Shown in pieces: positions 25,774 through 33,466 of a stretch of 34,549 nt of DNA. The DNA is from Hydrocurvibacter sp036169815. GTDB lineage: Bacteria > Campylobacterota > Campylobacteria > Campylobacterales > Sulfurimonadaceae. The notes below the pieces were generated by a model. It saw only the letters and a list, made by a program, of their open reading frames with translations, was not told where the DNA came from and ran no database searches. The DNA is taken from assembly GCA_036169815.1 (NCBI GenBank), contig JAVHOA010000088.1, forward strand, positions 1 to 34,549. Direction: 5' to 3'. The translations under genes were made by a program, and so were the position numbers. Position 1 is the stretch's first letter; each line of letters starts with the position of its first letter.

Positions 25774-25989
25774 ATGTTAAAATGGCTTTTAGTTATCGGG
25801 ATCGTTTGGTTCGTTTACAATTTTTATTTTAAGAAAAAAACATTTTTTTCAAAAAACAAAGATCAAGATTTAAAAGATAACGATATGGTACAATGCTCTA
25901 CATGTAAGGTCTATGTAGAGATCAACGAAGCAGTCGTTTCAAATGGAAACTATTACTGCTCAAAAGAGTGTTTAAGGAATGCAAAATGA
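25774..25989 (+). CDS. PP0621-like small membrane protein
   Basis: A 71-residue protein with one N-terminal membrane segment (LKWLLVIGIVWFVYNFYF), a lysine-rich linker and a C-terminal four-Cys zinc-ribbon-like part with CSTC and later CSKEC. This fits the PP0621 family of unknown function. Its TGA overlaps the next ATG (ATGA). The CSTCK codons carry a CTACATGTAAGG motif copy. Confidence 0.8.
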   Translation: MLKWLLVIGIVWFVYNFYFKKKTFFSKNKDQDLKDNDMVQCSTCKVYVEINEAVVSNGNYYCSKECLRNAK

Positions 25990-26378
25990 TTTTATTTGGT
26001 CATAGATTTTTAGCCAGTGAAAATTTTTATCACGTTGAAAATCTCGCTTGTATCTCCAAAACTCCTTCAAATTCCACTATTTTTCTCAATTTTAACGAAA
26101 ATAATCTCGATATTATCGACCATCTCTTTACAAATGCTATAAAATTTGCCTTACATGTAAAGAGTATAAAAGAGCTTATTTATGCCTATACACTGGGCGC
26201 TTCTTACATTATTGTGGAGTCAAAGTTAGCAGAGGATGCGCAAAAAGTAGCAAACGATTATCTTTTTGATGCTAAAATCTTGGTACACGTTGAAGATGAA
26301 GAGGAGATAGAAGATTTAGCTCTTCTTGGCGTTGATGGTGTTATTTTTGCAAAGGCAGTAATTAAAATATGTTCCTAA
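25986..26378 (+). CDS. Conserved protein, function unknown
   Basis: A 130-residue soluble protein. The C-terminal half (YTLGASYIIVESKLAEDA, ILVHVEDEEEIEDLALLGVDGVIF) looks like two strands and helices of an alpha/beta barrel, but no active site is seen. ATG 25986, overlapping the PP0621-like gene by 4 nt, is preferred over the upstream ATG at 25968. Its end overlaps the lipoprotein gene by 10 nt. It contains a CTTACATGTAAA copy, the only TACATGTAA copy without a + strand G next to it. Confidence 0.7.
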   Translation: MILFGHRFLASENFYHVENLACISKTPSNSTIFLNFNENNLDIIDHLFTNAIKFALHVKSIKELIYAYTLGASYIIVESKLAEDAQKVANDYLFDAKILVHVEDEEEIEDLALLGVDGVIFAKAVIKICS

Positions 26379-26938
26379 TAAAATCATTTTCACTCATACT
26401 ATTTATTCTTTTATTTGGGGGTTGTTCCAAGGAGATGTTGTATCCTGCGAACTATCCAGGACTAAACCCTCAAAACTCTCAACAACAAACCCTCCAAACA
26501 TCTAAAGAAACACCTCAAGATACAGAAATTGATGATAAACAAGCCGCTCTTTTAGAAAAACTGCATGCAGAGTATAAAAAATGGGAAAATACGCCTTACA
26601 GATATGGAAGTACAGGTCAAAGTGGAACTGATTGTTCAGGTTTTGTACAAGCGATGTATAAAAAAGCCTTTGCAATTGATCTTCCAAGAGATAGCAGCAA
26701 CCAAGTTTTAAAGGGTACAGAAGTTTCTACCTCACAACTACAAGCTGGAGATTTAGTCTTCTTTAAAATCAACCCACATCTGAGACATGTTGGAATTTAT
26801 ATTGGAAATAATAGCTTTATCCACTCATCCACAAAAAGTGGCGTTATGATCTCAAATATGGGAATGAGCTACTGGAAAAGCAGATACTGGACGAGCAGAA
26901 GAATGCTGACAGATGGGACATACACCGCTCAAAACTAA
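26369..26938 (+). CDS. NlpC/P60 family peptidoglycan hydrolase lipoprotein
   Basis: A 189-residue lipoprotein: hydrophobic N-terminus with lipobox LFGGC (Cys20), a Q/S/T-rich linker to about residue 60, then an NlpC/P60 (C40) domain. Predicted catalytic residues are Cys in GTDCSGFVQ, His in RHVGIYIG and a His in FIHSS. It would cleave peptide stems of peptidoglycan in the periplasm. The last 87 nt overlap the end of the minus-strand PerR-like gene, so the two are convergent and overlapping. Confidence 0.9.
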   Translation: MFLIKSFSLILFILLFGGCSKEMLYPANYPGLNPQNSQQQTLQTSKETPQDTEIDDKQAALLEKLHAEYKKWENTPYRYGSTGQSGTDCSGFVQAMYKKAFAIDLPRDSSNQVLKGTEVSTSQLQAGDLVFFKINPHLRHVGIYIGNNSFIHSSTKSGVMISNMGMSYWKSRYWTSRRMLTDGTYTAQN

Positions 26939-27301
26939 GCTTGTTTCTACAAGTTTATATCTACTTTTCATAGAAACATCTTCAGCAATTTGTTTAAGAT
27001 TGAGTTCTACATCTATAAACTCACCACACTCTTGACATAAAAGATGCCCATGCGCCTCTTTTGCAATCTCAAATCTTGATTTTTGTTTTGGAATCTTCAC
27101 TTCCGTGATAACAGATGAAGCCATCATCGCATTCATATTTTTATACATTGTAGCAAGAGAGATAGAGGTAAACTGTTCTTTTATCTGGGTATAAAGTTCA
27201 TCTACACTCATATGCCCTTTTTGATTCATCAGTGATAATATTCCCAATCTTTGTGGTGTGACCTTGAGTCCATGTTCGCGTAATAAGTTTTCATAATTCA
27301 T
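26852..27301 (-). CDS. Fur-family regulator, PerR-like
   Basis: A 149-residue Fur-superfamily repressor: N-terminal winged helix (HGLKVTPQRLGILSLM) and dimerisation/metal domain with HGHLLCQEC and GVCPIC, two CxxC pairs suited to structural zinc. The tail is unusually long and His-containing (FPVAHSHI) because the frame runs into the antisense of the NlpC gene. Its position, divergent from a cytochrome c peroxidase, suggests a peroxide-responsive PerR. There is no Shine-Dalgarno; TATACT ends 6 nt before the ATG, so the message may be leaderless. Confidence 0.88.
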   Translation of the reverse strand: MNYENLLREHGLKVTPQRLGILSLMNQKGHMSVDELYTQIKEQFTSISLATMYKNMNAMMASSVITEVKIPKQKSRFEIAKEAHGHLLCQECGEFIDVELNLKQIAEDVSMKSRYKLVETSLVLSGVCPICQHSSARPVSAFPVAHSHI

Positions 27302-27429
27302 TTTGCAAGTATAACAGTGAATATTAAAAATATATTAAAGGAAAATTATTAGAGTTTTTAGAGGTACCCTTAAGTCAAGAGAGATTATAATTTCACAAAG
27401 GATAAAAATTATCCACTACTAAAGGAGAA
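27302..27429. promoter_or_regulatory. Divergent control region of the PerR-like gene and ccp
   Basis: Towards ccp, TATAAT (27386-27391) is followed by GGATAAAAATTATCC (27400-27414), a 6-bp dyad with a 3-nt centre lying at the likely transcription start, where a bound repressor would block initiation. Towards the regulator, TATACT sits 6 nt before the ATG, beside an AT-rich imperfect dyad (27321-27337). Regulation by the adjacent PerR-like protein is inferred. Confidence 0.5.
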
Positions 27430-27432
27430 ATG

Positions 27433-28446
27433 ATGAAAGTTGCAATAATAAGTACAATAGTTGCTTCAGCGCTTATGGCCGCAACGCCATTGATGCAAGA
27501 TGCTAAAAAAGCGGGGTTGATGCCAATTCCTTCCAATGCTCAAGAGTTAAGCAAACTCATAGATAATCCAAAAAACCCTATCACGCCTGCAAAAGTGGAG
27601 CTTGGAAAAGAACTTTTCTTTGATGCACGTTTATCAAAAAGTGGACTTATTGGCTGTAACACTTGTCATAACCTCGCAACTGGGGGCGTTGATGGACTTG
27701 AAGCCGCTGTTGGACATAAATGGACTTCCAACCCACACCACCTCAACTCACCAACTGTTTATAATGCAGTATTTTTTAGTTCACAATTTTGGGATGGACG
27801 TTCGCCGAATGTAGAAAACCAAGCACAAGGACCAATCCAAGCAGCACCTGAAATGGCAGCAACGCCACAACACATCGTTTCTGTTGTTACATCCATGCCA
27901 GAGTATGTCGCAGCATTTAAAAAAGCGTATGGAAACAAAGCCATCACATTTGAACTTGTAGCAGATACTATTGCCGTTTTTGAGCGTACTTTAGTCACTC
28001 CAGCACCTTATGATAAATTTTTGCAAGGTCAAGACAAAGCGCTCAATGCAAAACAGAAAAAAGGTTTGAAAACTTTCATCGATCTTGGATGTACATCATG
28101 CCATACAGGCGTAGCTTTGGGCGGAGAGATGCAAGCATTTGGTGTAGCAGCTCCTTATAAATATGCGCATATTGGAGATTTTAAAGGCGATGCGAATGGG
28201 ATGGTAAAAGTGCCAACTTTAAGAAATATCACTGAGACAGCTCCCTATTTTCATAACGGTGCGGTTGCGACCTTAAAAGAAGCGATTGTTGAGATGGGGC
28301 GTATCCAACTTGGTGCAAATGTCACAGATGAGCAAGTAGCAGATATCGCTGAATTTTTTAAAGCGCTCAAAGGGAAAAAACCAAAAATTGCCTACCCGCA
28401 ACTTCCAGCGTGTAGCACAACAACTCCAAAACCAGATATCAACTAA
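27433..28446 (+). CDS. Di-heme cytochrome c peroxidase
   Basis: A 337-residue periplasmic peroxidase of the bacterial CCP/MauG family. A short signal peptide (VAIISTIVASALMAA) is followed by heme-binding CNTCH (75-79) and CTSCH (220-224), plus typical GRSPNVENQAQGPI, KVPTLRNI and TAPYFHNGAV. It reduces H2O2 using electrons from cytochrome c. The first ATG (27430) is directly followed by another at 27433; the AAAGGAGA site suits the second slightly better. Divergent from a PerR-like regulator. Confidence 0.95.
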   Translation: MKVAIISTIVASALMAATPLMQDAKKAGLMPIPSNAQELSKLIDNPKNPITPAKVELGKELFFDARLSKSGLIGCNTCHNLATGGVDGLEAAVGHKWTSNPHHLNSPTVYNAVFFSSQFWDGRSPNVENQAQGPIQAAPEMAATPQHIVSVVTSMPEYVAAFKKAYGNKAITFELVADTIAVFERTLVTPAPYDKFLQGQDKALNAKQKKGLKTFIDLGCTSCHTGVALGGEMQAFGVAAPYKYAHIGDFKGDANGMVKVPTLRNITETAPYFHNGAVATLKEAIVEMGRIQLGANVTDEQVADIAEFFKALKGKKPKIAYPQLPACSTTTPKPDIN

Positions 28447-28464
28447 GCAACAGAGTTTCTCTCT

Positions 28465-28485
28465 ATTCCGGATAAAATCCGGAAT
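28465..28485. repeat. REP-like hairpin after ccp
   Basis: Perfect 9-bp arms ATTCCGGAT (28465-28473) and ATCCGGAAT (28477-28485) around AAA, followed by GACG. It may terminate ccp, yet the sequence resembles the widespread intergenic palindromes that read TTCCGGA...TCCGGAATGACG. It could be one copy of a REP-type family in this genome. Confidence 0.7.
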
Positions 28486-28522
28486 GACGAAGACACAAAC
28501 TTGATTCAGGACCTAAGAAGTG

Positions 28523-29095
28523 CTACTCTCCATGAATCATTTTTGATATGATCCCTTTTTCATCTTTTAGCTCAGCCGCAACAACACCCGCTACATGTAA
28601 GGGTACAAAAAATAAAATAACATTAAAAACTGCCTCGTGAAGCTCTTTGAGTGTATGTGCAGTCTCTTTCATAACTCCTAGCTCTGTGTGAAAATGCATG
28701 ACAAGTCCACTTGTTGCCATCAAAAAGAGTGCTGCATAAAGCACAATATAAAGGGCACTTACAAGCTTATGGTGCAAAGCCAACTCACTAAAACGAAAAC
28801 TTTGTCTGCCACTCTGCGTAAAGAAAAGAAGGATGCGATACACAACTAAAAAAGCGAGCGCATAGCCAAGGTAAATATGCCAATCCCACATCGGATCACG
28901 AATGGCTTTTGCGACATCTTTTGCCTGATCGAGTGTCAGTGTAATATTTTGATCAACGAGTTTATCTACGATAATCTGTGCATTTTCTTTGTAACTCAAA
29001 AAAGTTTTACGTAAAAAGACCGTTCCTAGTAAACCCAAAATAACCGCGGCATTGAGCCAATGCCAAATTCTAAAACTTCTACTCCATTTTTTCAT
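28523..29095 (-). CDS. Cytochrome b561-type membrane protein
   Basis: A 190-residue integral membrane protein with four hydrophobic segments and His residues placed for heme b ligation (RIWHWLNAAVIL, WHIYLGYALAFLV, VMHFHTELG and VPLHVAGVVAAEL). A soluble insertion follows the first segment (about residues 30-70). It probably transfers electrons between quinones and periplasmic carriers. The start overlaps the alr stop by 4 nt, an operon pairing with no obvious functional link. The LHVA codons hold a CTACATGTAAGGG copy read from the other strand. Confidence 0.85.
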   Translation of the reverse strand: MKKWSRSFRIWHWLNAAVILGLLGTVFLRKTFLSYKENAQIIVDKLVDQNITLTLDQAKDVAKAIRDPMWDWHIYLGYALAFLVVYRILLFFTQSGRQSFRFSELALHHKLVSALYIVLYAALFLMATSGLVMHFHTELGVMKETAHTLKELHEAVFNVILFFVPLHVAGVVAAELKDEKGIISKMIHGE

Positions 29096-30120
29096 ACGAT
29101 ACTCCTTTTAATATATTCACGCATTGATGTTAAAACCTCATAACCGATTGTCCCTGCACTTTGTGCATATTGATTTGCATCATTAAAAATACAGATTTCC
29201 TCCTCATTGCAATTTAAATTGACATTATCCATAGAGATACGACCTAATATTTTATATCCCTTTGGGGTTACAAACTTATTTGAAGCAGATCGAAGCAGTC
29301 CATCGGCATAGCCAAGATCATAGTTGCCAACTTGTATCGCTTCCTTTGCCGTGTATGTTCCGCCATAGCCAATGCGCTCTCCCGCTTTTAAAATACGAGA
29401 AGAGATTTTAGTAGCGTACAAAGAAAGAACTGGTTTGAGTGCACTTTTGCTCAAAGTTTTATAAAGCACTTCATTTTTCTCCAAACAGCCATAAATTGCA
29501 ATTCCCACCCGTGCAATATCATGCAGACATGTGCCCGCTCGAAAGAGTGCGGCGGAGTTTTGAGAGTGAAAACGAAGGTTTTTTATGCCCTCTTTGTGCG
29601 CAATCTCTCGTGCTTTTTCTTTTATCTTTAGAAAGTTTTCCTCTTGCACAAACCACTCAGTTGAGAGCGCATCAGCACTTGCATGATGGGTAAAAACACC
29701 CTTTACATGTAAGCCCTGTTTGTTACAGAGAAAAAAAGCCTCTTCAAGCTCTTCAAGTTTCACGCCATTTCTGTGCATTCCACTATCTGTTTTGATCTCA
29801 ACATTTGTATTTTTAGGAAATAGTTTTATTGAGTTGATATCGTTTATTGTATAAACAGCATTTGCAAGTGCAAGGCTTGGAATCTCTGCAAGTACCAAAA
29901 TAGACTCAAAGAAACTGCTTACATGTAAGGCTTCATTATGAGTTCGTACAACGGCATTTTTGATTCCGTAGTCTTGAGCCATTGAAGCCATCTCTTTGAG
30001 TCCATGGCCGTATGCGTTATCTTTTAAAACAACTGCTATTTTATCTTTGCCTGATGCAACTTGTGCGATAATGTCGAGATTATGAAAAAATGATTTTTTA
30101 TTGAGGTTAATATGTGCCAT
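29092..30120 (-). CDS. alr: Alanine racemase
   Basis: A 342-residue PLP enzyme making D-alanine for peptidoglycan. PLP-binding Lys lies in AVVLKDNAYGHG, with TDSGMHRNGV, FTHHASAD, RFHSQNSAAL, ARVGIAIYG and GERIGYGGTYTA. The frame is open to 30339, but homology begins at MAHINLNKKSFF (30120). There is no Shine-Dalgarno: TATAAT ends 6 nt before this ATG on the minus strand, so a leaderless message is likely. The start overlaps that of the divergent agmatine deiminase. Two exact TTACATGTAA copies lie within the gene (29703 and 29919). Confidence 0.93.
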   Translation of the reverse strand: MAHINLNKKSFFHNLDIIAQVASGKDKIAVVLKDNAYGHGLKEMASMAQDYGIKNAVVRTHNEALHVSSFFESILVLAEIPSLALANAVYTINDINSIKLFPKNTNVEIKTDSGMHRNGVKLEELEEAFFLCNKQGLHVKGVFTHHASADALSTEWFVQEENFLKIKEKAREIAHKEGIKNLRFHSQNSAALFRAGTCLHDIARVGIAIYGCLEKNEVLYKTLSKSALKPVLSLYATKISSRILKAGERIGYGGTYTAKEAIQVGNYDLGYADGLLRSASNKFVTPKGYKILGRISMDNVNLNCNEEEICIFNDANQYAQSAGTIGYEVLTSMREYIKRSIV

Positions 30121-30138
30121 AACGAAATTATATCCGAT
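30112..30138. promoter_or_regulatory. Overlapping divergent starts of alr and agmatine deiminase
   Basis: The agmatine deiminase ATG (30112-30114) and the alr ATG (30118-30120 on the minus strand) overlap head to head by 9 nt. The alr -10, TATAAT (30127-30132, minus), lies inside the coding part of the agmatine deiminase gene. Confidence 0.5.
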
Positions 30139-31128
30139 ACAAAGCAAATAAAATGCTTTCCCGCAGAGTTTGAAAAACAAAGTTTTGTCCAGCTTATCTT
30201 CCCTCATAGTCAAAGCGATTGGACCCCTTATCTGCAAGAAGCAAGGCTTACTTTTGTCGCTATCGCGCAAGCCATAGCAAAGTATGAAACCTGCCTTATT
30301 GTGTGTGATGATGTGCAACTTGTTAAGCACTATTTTCATGATTTGACCAACCTAGAGTTTGTCACATTTCAAACCAATGACACTTGGGCGCGCGACTGCA
30401 GTGCCATCACTATACTCGAAAATGGCGAGAAAAAACTGCTCGATTTTACCTTTACAGGCTGGGGTGGAAAGTTTGGTGCAGCGCTTGACAATGCTATGAG
30501 TAAAGCCTTAGCTTCTCACTACAAAACGCCAATGGAAACAATAGATTTTATCCTCGAGGGCGGTGCCATCGAGAGCAATTCTAAAGGGCTTTTGCTTACA
30601 ACAGCTGCGTGTATGCTCAACCCAAATCGCAATAAAAACTATACAAAAGAGCAGACGACAGCGCTTTTAAAAGAGAAACTCGGAGTCAAAGAGGTTTTAT
30701 ACCTTGATTACGGCTATTTAGCGGGCGATGACACAGACAGCCACGTCGATACGCTTGCTCGTTTTGTGGATGAAAAAACGATAATGTACCTTACATGTAA
30801 GGATGTAAACGATGAGCATTTCCAAGCGCTCTATAACATGGAGGCCCAACTTAAAACATTTGCTGCGCAGTATGACTTGGAACTTATCGCCCTACCTTTT
30901 AGTGATGCGATTTACTATGATGATGAGCGACTGCCCGCGACCTATGCGAACTTTCTCATCATCAATGGAGCGGTGCTTGTGCCAACGTATGGCGTACCTC
31001 AAGACGAACAAGCGCTTCAAATTTTTAGAGATTTTTTTAAAGAGCGTGATGTCCTTGGCGTGGATTGCTCTGTCCTTATCCGCCAACATGGCTCACTGCA
31101 CTGTGTGACGATGCAGTTTGGAGCATAA
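30112..31128 (+). CDS. Agmatine deiminase family protein
   Basis: A 338-residue pentein-fold enzyme converting agmatine to N-carbamoylputrescine and ammonia. It shows ND(T)WARDCSAIT, LEGGAIESNSKG, DDTDSHVDTLARF (catalytic His) and the C-terminal RQHGSLHCVTMQF (nucleophile Cys). The ATG at 30112 has GAGG upstream and lies 8 nt inside the start of the minus-strand alr. About 18 residues precede the usual family start (FPAEFEKQSFVQL). The CPA2 antiporter gene follows after 1 nt. Confidence 0.9.
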   Translation: MCHNEIISDTKQIKCFPAEFEKQSFVQLIFPHSQSDWTPYLQEARLTFVAIAQAIAKYETCLIVCDDVQLVKHYFHDLTNLEFVTFQTNDTWARDCSAITILENGEKKLLDFTFTGWGGKFGAALDNAMSKALASHYKTPMETIDFILEGGAIESNSKGLLLTTAACMLNPNRNKNYTKEQTTALLKEKLGVKEVLYLDYGYLAGDDTDSHVDTLARFVDEKTIMYLTCKDVNDEHFQALYNMEAQLKTFAAQYDLELIALPFSDAIYYDDERLPATYANFLIINGAVLVPTYGVPQDEQALQIFRDFFKERDVLGVDCSVLIRQHGSLHCVTMQFGA

Positions 31129-31129
31129 T

Positions 31130-32290
31130 TTGCAAGATATCCCACTCATTATAGGCGTGCTCTCAGGCGTACTGCTCATTGCTCCTTTTGTCGCACAAAC
31201 ACTCAAAATCCCACTCGCAGTCATTGAGATTCTTTTTGGATCCATCATCGGCTACATGGGAATTTTACACGGTAACGCTTATGTGCCTCTCATCGCAAAA
31301 ACAGGTTTTTTATTTTTGATGTTTTTAGCAGGAATGGAGGTCAATCTCAAAAACTTTTTGACTATCAAATCCTCTCTTTTTAAACGAGCCATCGGCTATT
31401 TCTTTATTTTATATACTCTTTCTGCGCTTATCGTCTGGTTTTTTCACTATTCCATTATCTATCTTGTCGCCCTTCCTATCGTCTCGCTTGGGATGATTAT
31501 GGCGCTTATCAAAGAGGTTGGAAAAGAGGAAGCGTGGATCAAACTCACTTTAATGATTGGAATTTTTGGAGAGCTCATCAGCATCACAGCACTGACGCTG
31601 CTCAGTGGGGTTTTAGAGTATGGACTCACCATAGATTTTCTCCGTGCCATAGGCATTTTGATTTTATTTTTGATTGCTTCGAGTTTGCTCTATAAATTTG
31701 CAGCTGTCATCTTTTGGTGGTATCCAAACCTTCGCAAAAGCATCATGCCAGACAATGACAACAGCGAAAAAGATATCCGCCTTTCTATGGCTTTTTTCTT
31801 TGCAATGATTGGGCTTATGATCTCTCTTGGGCTTGATATGGTGCTTGGAGCTTTTATTGCTGGGATTTTTATCACGACATTTTTTAAACATAAAGTGGAT
31901 TTACCACACAAACTCTCATCACTAGGGTTTGGTTTTTTAGTACCAATATTTTTCATCTATGTTGGTTCCACTGTCAATTTAGAAGCCATGATTAATCCTG
32001 AGATTATGCTCCTTGCTCTGCAAATTTTAGGAATAATGCTTGCAATACGCATTATCAGTTCTATGGTTTATCTTCAAAAATTAGGATTAAAAGGCACGCT
32101 TATGCTTGCCATGGGAGACTCCATGCCTCTCACATTTCTTCTTGCAATCGCAACGATTGGAGAGGAAACAAAATCGATTGGCTCCAATGAATATTACGCT
32201 TTAGTTATCGCAGGGATGATTGGTTCCATCATTATGATGAGCACCATCAAACTCATCATCATGTTTGATAAAAAAAGAGCTTCTCACTGA
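31130..32290 (+). CDS. CPA2-type cation:proton antiporter
   Basis: A 386-residue membrane protein with about twelve hydrophobic segments, of the Kef/Nap-like monovalent cation:proton antiporter family. The typical FLFLMFLAGMEVNL follows the third segment and LGAFIAGIFI is near the middle. There is no C-terminal NAD-binding (RCK) domain. It exchanges H+ for Na+ or K+ across the inner membrane; the ion is not assignable here. The start TTG 31130 is supported by GGAG 6 nt upstream, whereas TTG 31118 lies inside the preceding gene without a site. It converges with the outer-membrane protein gene. Confidence 0.87.
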   Translation: MQDIPLIIGVLSGVLLIAPFVAQTLKIPLAVIEILFGSIIGYMGILHGNAYVPLIAKTGFLFLMFLAGMEVNLKNFLTIKSSLFKRAIGYFFILYTLSALIVWFFHYSIIYLVALPIVSLGMIMALIKEVGKEEAWIKLTLMIGIFGELISITALTLLSGVLEYGLTIDFLRAIGILILFLIASSLLYKFAAVIFWWYPNLRKSIMPDNDNSEKDIRLSMAFFFAMIGLMISLGLDMVLGAFIAGIFITTFFKHKVDLPHKLSSLGFGFLVPIFFIYVGSTVNLEAMINPEIMLLALQILGIMLAIRIISSMVYLQKLGLKGTLMLAMGDSMPLTFLLAIATIGEETKSIGSNEYYALVIAGMIGSIIMMSTIKLIIMFDKKRASH

Positions 32291-32305
32291 TTTTATGAGG
32301 TGCCC

Positions 32306-33115
32306 TTAAAATGAATATCCCAATTCTACAGAAAAGGTATGGGTACTTGCAGAATCTGATAAGCCGTACATGTAAGCACTTCCTACAGACCAATGGGGAT
32401 TAAGAGAGATTTTAGCTCCAATTCCCAAGGACGCAATCGCTTCAACATCGGTATAAATGCTTTGACCCTCGCTATACCAAAGGTTGAGATTTAAATTTTG
32501 TGTCGGCTTGACGCCAGCACCTATTTGAAAACTGTTGGTATTTTGATAGTGTATGGTAGCTATGTTTTTATTTTCTACCCATGTGTAGGTATCACTTCCA
32601 AAGAGATAAAAATTTGGATTTATATTGTATTGAAAATTTATCAGCGCACTGTAATCTGTTGCTTCATTATCATAACCACTCACATAAGTTGGCAAAATAG
32701 CCCCTGCACCGATTTCTACACGAAGCTTCTCGCTTGGCGTTGTGCCATAAAAAATATTTACAAATGTATCGTTGCTGCCACTTTGACTCGCATCGCTACT
32801 ACGCGAAATATAGTAAGAACCAGCAAGTTCCAAACGCCAGCGATCAAGGTACATATTTGCTTGCACATACGTATTGAGCGTATCGCTTGGTACTTGAGAA
32901 CTATTGTTGAGACTCGAGAGTTCCGTTCCTAAAAGGAGGTCATAATGCAAATTGTTATCTGTTTTTTGAATAACACAACCATCTAAATCTACAAGATCAC
33001 TCAAAGATGTTTGGGGACACTTGTCATCCCTGTCTTCAACCCCGTCCATATCACTATCAACATAAGCAAAAACTGCACTGCTCAGGAATAAAATAAGAAA
33101 AAATATTCTCTTCAT
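32306..33115 (-). CDS. Outer-membrane beta-barrel protein
   Basis: A 269-residue secreted protein. Signal peptide (IFFLILFLSSAVFA), one calcium-binding thrombospondin type 3-like repeat (DSDMDGVEDRDDKCPQ), then about ten amphipathic beta strands with aromatic girdles, ending in LGYSF, the C-terminal Phe used for outer-membrane insertion. Not recognised as a named porin. Its ATG overlaps the stop of the small secreted protein gene by 1 nt (TAATG). It is the last gene of the two-component operon, so its amount may depend on that system. Encodes a GTACATGTAAGC copy. Confidence 0.8.
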   Translation of the reverse strand: MKRIFFLILFLSSAVFAYVDSDMDGVEDRDDKCPQTSLSDLVDLDGCVIQKTDNNLHYDLLLGTELSSLNNSSQVPSDTLNTYVQANMYLDRWRLELAGSYYISRSSDASQSGSNDTFVNIFYGTTPSEKLRVEIGAGAILPTYVSGYDNEATDYSALINFQYNINPNFYLFGSDTYTWVENKNIATIHYQNTNSFQIGAGVKPTQNLNLNLWYSEGQSIYTDVEAIASLGIGAKISLNPHWSVGSAYMYGLSDSASTHTFSVELGYSF

Positions 33116-33441
33116 TATCGGCCCTGCATTTTAGGCGTCAAGGCATTGGTTTGCATAAGACGATGTTGTTGAGTCAAATTTACTCCGCAAGTATTGCTCC
33201 CTTGTTTGTGTTGGAGCTGTAATTTTTGAGCAGATCCGCTTTGTCTCACTTGTAGTTGTTCTAAAACTTTGAGGCGTTCCTCCTCATTCATATTTGCAAT
33301 TTGTTGCTTTAAGCGATTCATTTTACTGACTCTTTCTTGTGGTGCTGCATGCTCTAACGCTTCTATCTGGGCATTGATGGACTCCTCTGCCCAGACACTG
33401 CTCACACCTAAAATCGCCAAGCTAACAAGTATCTTTTTCAT
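33115..33441 (-). CDS. Small secreted helical protein, function unknown
   Basis: A 108-residue protein with a signal peptide (residues about 1-18, SSVWA) and a helical, charged middle (ERVSKMNRLKQQIANMNEEE) with a Gln-rich end. The pattern of NMNEEERLKVLEQLQ recalls CpxP/Spy-like periplasmic chaperones, but this is weak. A single Cys lies in SNTCGVN. AGGAG precedes the ATG. It lies between the kinase and the barrel gene and could be their envelope-stress target, which is inferred. Confidence 0.65.
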   Translation of the reverse strand: MKKILVSLAILGVSSVWAEESINAQIEALEHAAPQERVSKMNRLKQQIANMNEEERLKVLEQLQVRQSGSAQKLQLQHKQGSNTCGVNLTQQHRLMQTNALTPKMQGR

Positions 33442-33466
33442 CTATGTTTCTCCTACTAATATTTTT

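Noticed and set aside
30121..30339. Longer N-terminus for alr
   Set aside because: The extra 73 codons are antisense to the agmatine deiminase gene and do not resemble alanine racemase.
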